15,385 nt of DNA, from NCBI GenBank assembly GCA_938030915.1, contig CALHIO010000164.1, forward strand, positions 1-15,385, read 5' to 3'. Each line of letters begins with the position of its first letter. The first letter of the stretch is position 1. The notes beneath the pieces were generated by a model. It worked only from the letters and a program-made list of their open reading frames with translations. It did no database searches and was not told where the DNA came from. Origin of the DNA: an uncultured Gemmatimonadota bacterium. Lineage in GTDB: Bacteria > Gemmatimonadota > Gemmatimonadetes > Longimicrobiales > Gaopeijiaceae. Both the position numbers and the translations under genes were made by a program. Below, piece by piece: positions 14,086-15,385 of this stretch.

Positions 14086-15066
14086 TCAGGAGGGCACGAC
14101 CATGGTGCCCCGGCTGACCCGAACGGCACCACCGCCGACACGCACGGCCGACGTCGTCCCACCCGCACGGTCCGCCTCGACGTGAAGGATGCTGGGGCGT
14201 CCCATCTCGATCCCCTGTTCGACGACCCACGCGAGGGATGCCTCGTCGCTGCCGTCGGCCGCGGAAAGGTATCCGCCAAGCGCTGCAGCCGCGGACCCGG
14301 TCGCGGGATCTTCAGCGACACCCGAGCCGGGTGCGTACATGCGCACATGCACGTCCACCCCCTCACCTTCGCCGTCCATCGCGACGACGTACACGTGGTG
14401 TGCCCACGCGTCTGCGAGCATGCGTTGCCAGCGAGCCGTGTCCAGCGATGAGCGGCGCACAGCGTCGATCGTCCGAACCGGGACGATGAAGTACTCGAGC
14501 CCGCAGCTCACCTGCTCGACTCCGAGTTCCGAGCCTCGCGGGCCGACACCACCGATGTCCGTCTCATCGAGACCGATGAGCGCGGCAACGTCCTCGAGGG
14601 GGTGGGGGTTCGGTCGGTGTTCCGGAAGGAGCGCGGTGGTGAACTGGGCGAAGACCGGTGTCCCGTTCTCGAATCGGACCACCACGGGTACGGGCCCGAC
14701 GTTCTCTTCGAGCACGAGTGTGATCTCACCGTCGGCCGGGGCATCGGGCACCGCCGAGGCCGACCACCCTCCCCCGGTTCCCACGCCGGACTCGGTCGAG
14801 AGTTCACCGGCGAGGAAGATCGCCGAGCCGACGGTCGGGTGGCCCGCGAAGGGTACCTCTCGCCGTGGAGTGAAGATGCGCACGCGCGCGTTCCCGTCTC
14901 CGGTCTCCGGTGGACCCAGAAACACCGTTTCCGAGAGATTCATCTCGAGCGCGATCCTCTGCATGAGGTCGGTCGGCAGATGGGTGGCGTTGGGAAAGAC
15001 GCCCAATGGGTTGCCGCCGAAGGTCCGGTCGGTGAAGACATCGAGCGTATAGAAGGGAAGTTCCAT
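14086..15066 (-). CDS. PhzF-family isomerase/epimerase
   Basis: A 326-residue cytosolic protein of the PhzF (diaminopimelate epimerase-like) fold with its two mirrored halves. Residues 1-60 contain LDVFTDRTFGGNPLGVF and the catalytic glutamate E46 in NLSETVFL; FAGHPTVGSA follows at 74-82, and the second half has YAPGSGVAEDPATGSAAAALGGYL at ~244-267. All hallmark motifs are intact. PhzF itself isomerises trans-2,3-dihydro-3-hydroxyanthranilate in phenazine synthesis, but most family members are in genomes without phenazines and have unknown substrates; no other phz gene is here. A kynurenine-derived or anthranilate-like substrate is only speculation. The ATG (15064-15066) lacks a strong ribosome site. 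It heads a minus-strand run of four genes and diverges from the phosphoesterase across 70 bp. Confidence 0.93.
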   Translation of the reverse strand: MELPFYTLDVFTDRTFGGNPLGVFPNATHLPTDLMQRIALEMNLSETVFLGPPETGDGNARVRIFTPRREVPFAGHPTVGSAIFLAGELSTESGVGTGGGWSASAVPDAPADGEITLVLEENVGPVPVVVRFENGTPVFAQFTTALLPEHRPNPHPLEDVAALIGLDETDIGGVGPRGSELGVEQVSCGLEYFIVPVRTIDAVRRSSLDTARWQRMLADAWAHHVYVVAMDGEGEGVDVHVRMYAPGSGVAEDPATGSAAAALGGYLSAADGSDEASLAWVVEQGIEMGRPSILHVEADRAGGTTSAVRVGGGAVRVSRGTMVVPS

Positions 15067-15136
15067 CGGCTTGCTTCGAGGCGAGGGTGGAGGCGACCGT
15101 CAGACGTAGGGCCGACAATACCATGGGAGAACGGTC

Positions 15137-15385
15137 GTGCGAACCATAGGCGTGATCTCGGATACCCACGGGCTTCTGAGAGACGAGGCCGTCGAGGCCC
15201 TCGAAGGGAGCGACTTGATCCTGCATGCCGGAGACGTCGGCGGTCCGGAGATCCTGGAGCGACTCGCCCTCATCGCACCGGTGGCCGTGGTGAGAGGCAA
15301 TACGGACTACGGCGAGGCGGCAGGCACATGGCCCGCGACGGATTTGGTGAGCCTTGGCGACGAGAGTCGGTCCGTCTTCGCGTAT
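15137..15385 (+). CDS. YfcE/MJ0936-type metallophosphoesterase (3' end missing)
   Basis: First 83 residues of a small calcineurin-like phosphodiesterase, continuing past the right edge. The GTG at 15137 follows GGGAGA seven bases upstream. Metal-binding motifs appear in the expected order: SDTHG at residues 8-12, ILHAGDVGG near 28-36 and VVRGNTDY near 51-58. The short spacing between them is typical of the ~160-residue YfcE group, which hydrolyses phosphodiesters with Mn2+ or similar ions. It is divergent from the PhzF gene. Confidence 0.9.
   Translation, partial: MRTIGVISDTHGLLRDEAVEALEGSDLILHAGDVGGPEILERLALIAPVAVVRGNTDYGEAAGTWPATDLVSLGDESRSVFAY

Noticed and set aside
14189..15052. 287-codon + strand frame opposite the PhzF gene
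   Set aside because: Ser/Pro/Thr-rich antisense translation; the PhzF frame explains this DNA.
14086..15066. Phenazine biosynthesis locus
   Set aside because: Only a PhzF-family gene is present; the family is broad and no other phz genes are nearby.
1..15385. CRISPR arrays, tRNA/rRNA genes, insertion sequences, defence or phage genes
   Set aside because: I looked for repeated spacers, terminal repeats, transposase or integrase motifs and cloverleaf-like segments and saw none.

Overview
This is a GC-rich (roughly 60-65% by eye), gene-dense bacterial chromosome segment with no mobile elements, RNA genes or CRISPR. Several traits together suggest Gemmatimonadota or a similar soil/marine Gram-negative lineage: a large secreted Asp-box (sortilin/BNR-like) beta-propeller protein, a short exported protein with a carboxypeptidase-regulatory-like domain and a TonB-plug-like tail, exported M24 peptidase, lipoprotein hydrolases, and a bacterial kynurenine route. 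The phylum is inference; no marker gene is present.

Layout. 1-2911 (+): the 3' part of a Na+/Ca2+-type cation antiporter, then kynA (tryptophan 2,3-dioxygenase) and a kynureninase-like PLP enzyme overlapping by GTGA, so tryptophan can be taken via kynurenine to anthranilate plus alanine. No kynurenine formamidase lies in the window. A 59-codon reading frame follows. 3267-4540: a membrane-anchored DUF6090-like protein (-) whose start is 11 bp from a divergent, oddly built hypothetical gene (+) whose C-terminal half looks genuinely coding. 4631-7039 (-): an exported Xaa-Pro aminopeptidase-like M24 peptidase, a cupin and a MOSC protein in one tight operon. 7123-7671 (+): a thioredoxin-fold protein that seems to start at CTG behind a perfect Shine-Dalgarno, then a GC-rich hairpin and a 42-codon small gene. 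7890-11081 (+): the 1063-aa propeller protein, ended by a strong hairpin. 11168-15066 (-): PhzF-family isomerase, plug-like exported protein, polysaccharide deacetylase lipoprotein and metallo-beta-lactamase-fold lipoprotein; the last two are nearly overlapping. 15137 to the end (+): start of a YfcE/MJ0936-type metallophosphoesterase.

Most genes are recognisable metabolic or envelope functions. I see no convincing defence system or other wholly new multi-gene system. The points most worth following up are the CTG start, the small genes and hairpins, the barrel-less plug protein, the kynA-kynU pair without a formamidase, and the 4073-4540 gene with an apparently damaged N-terminus.
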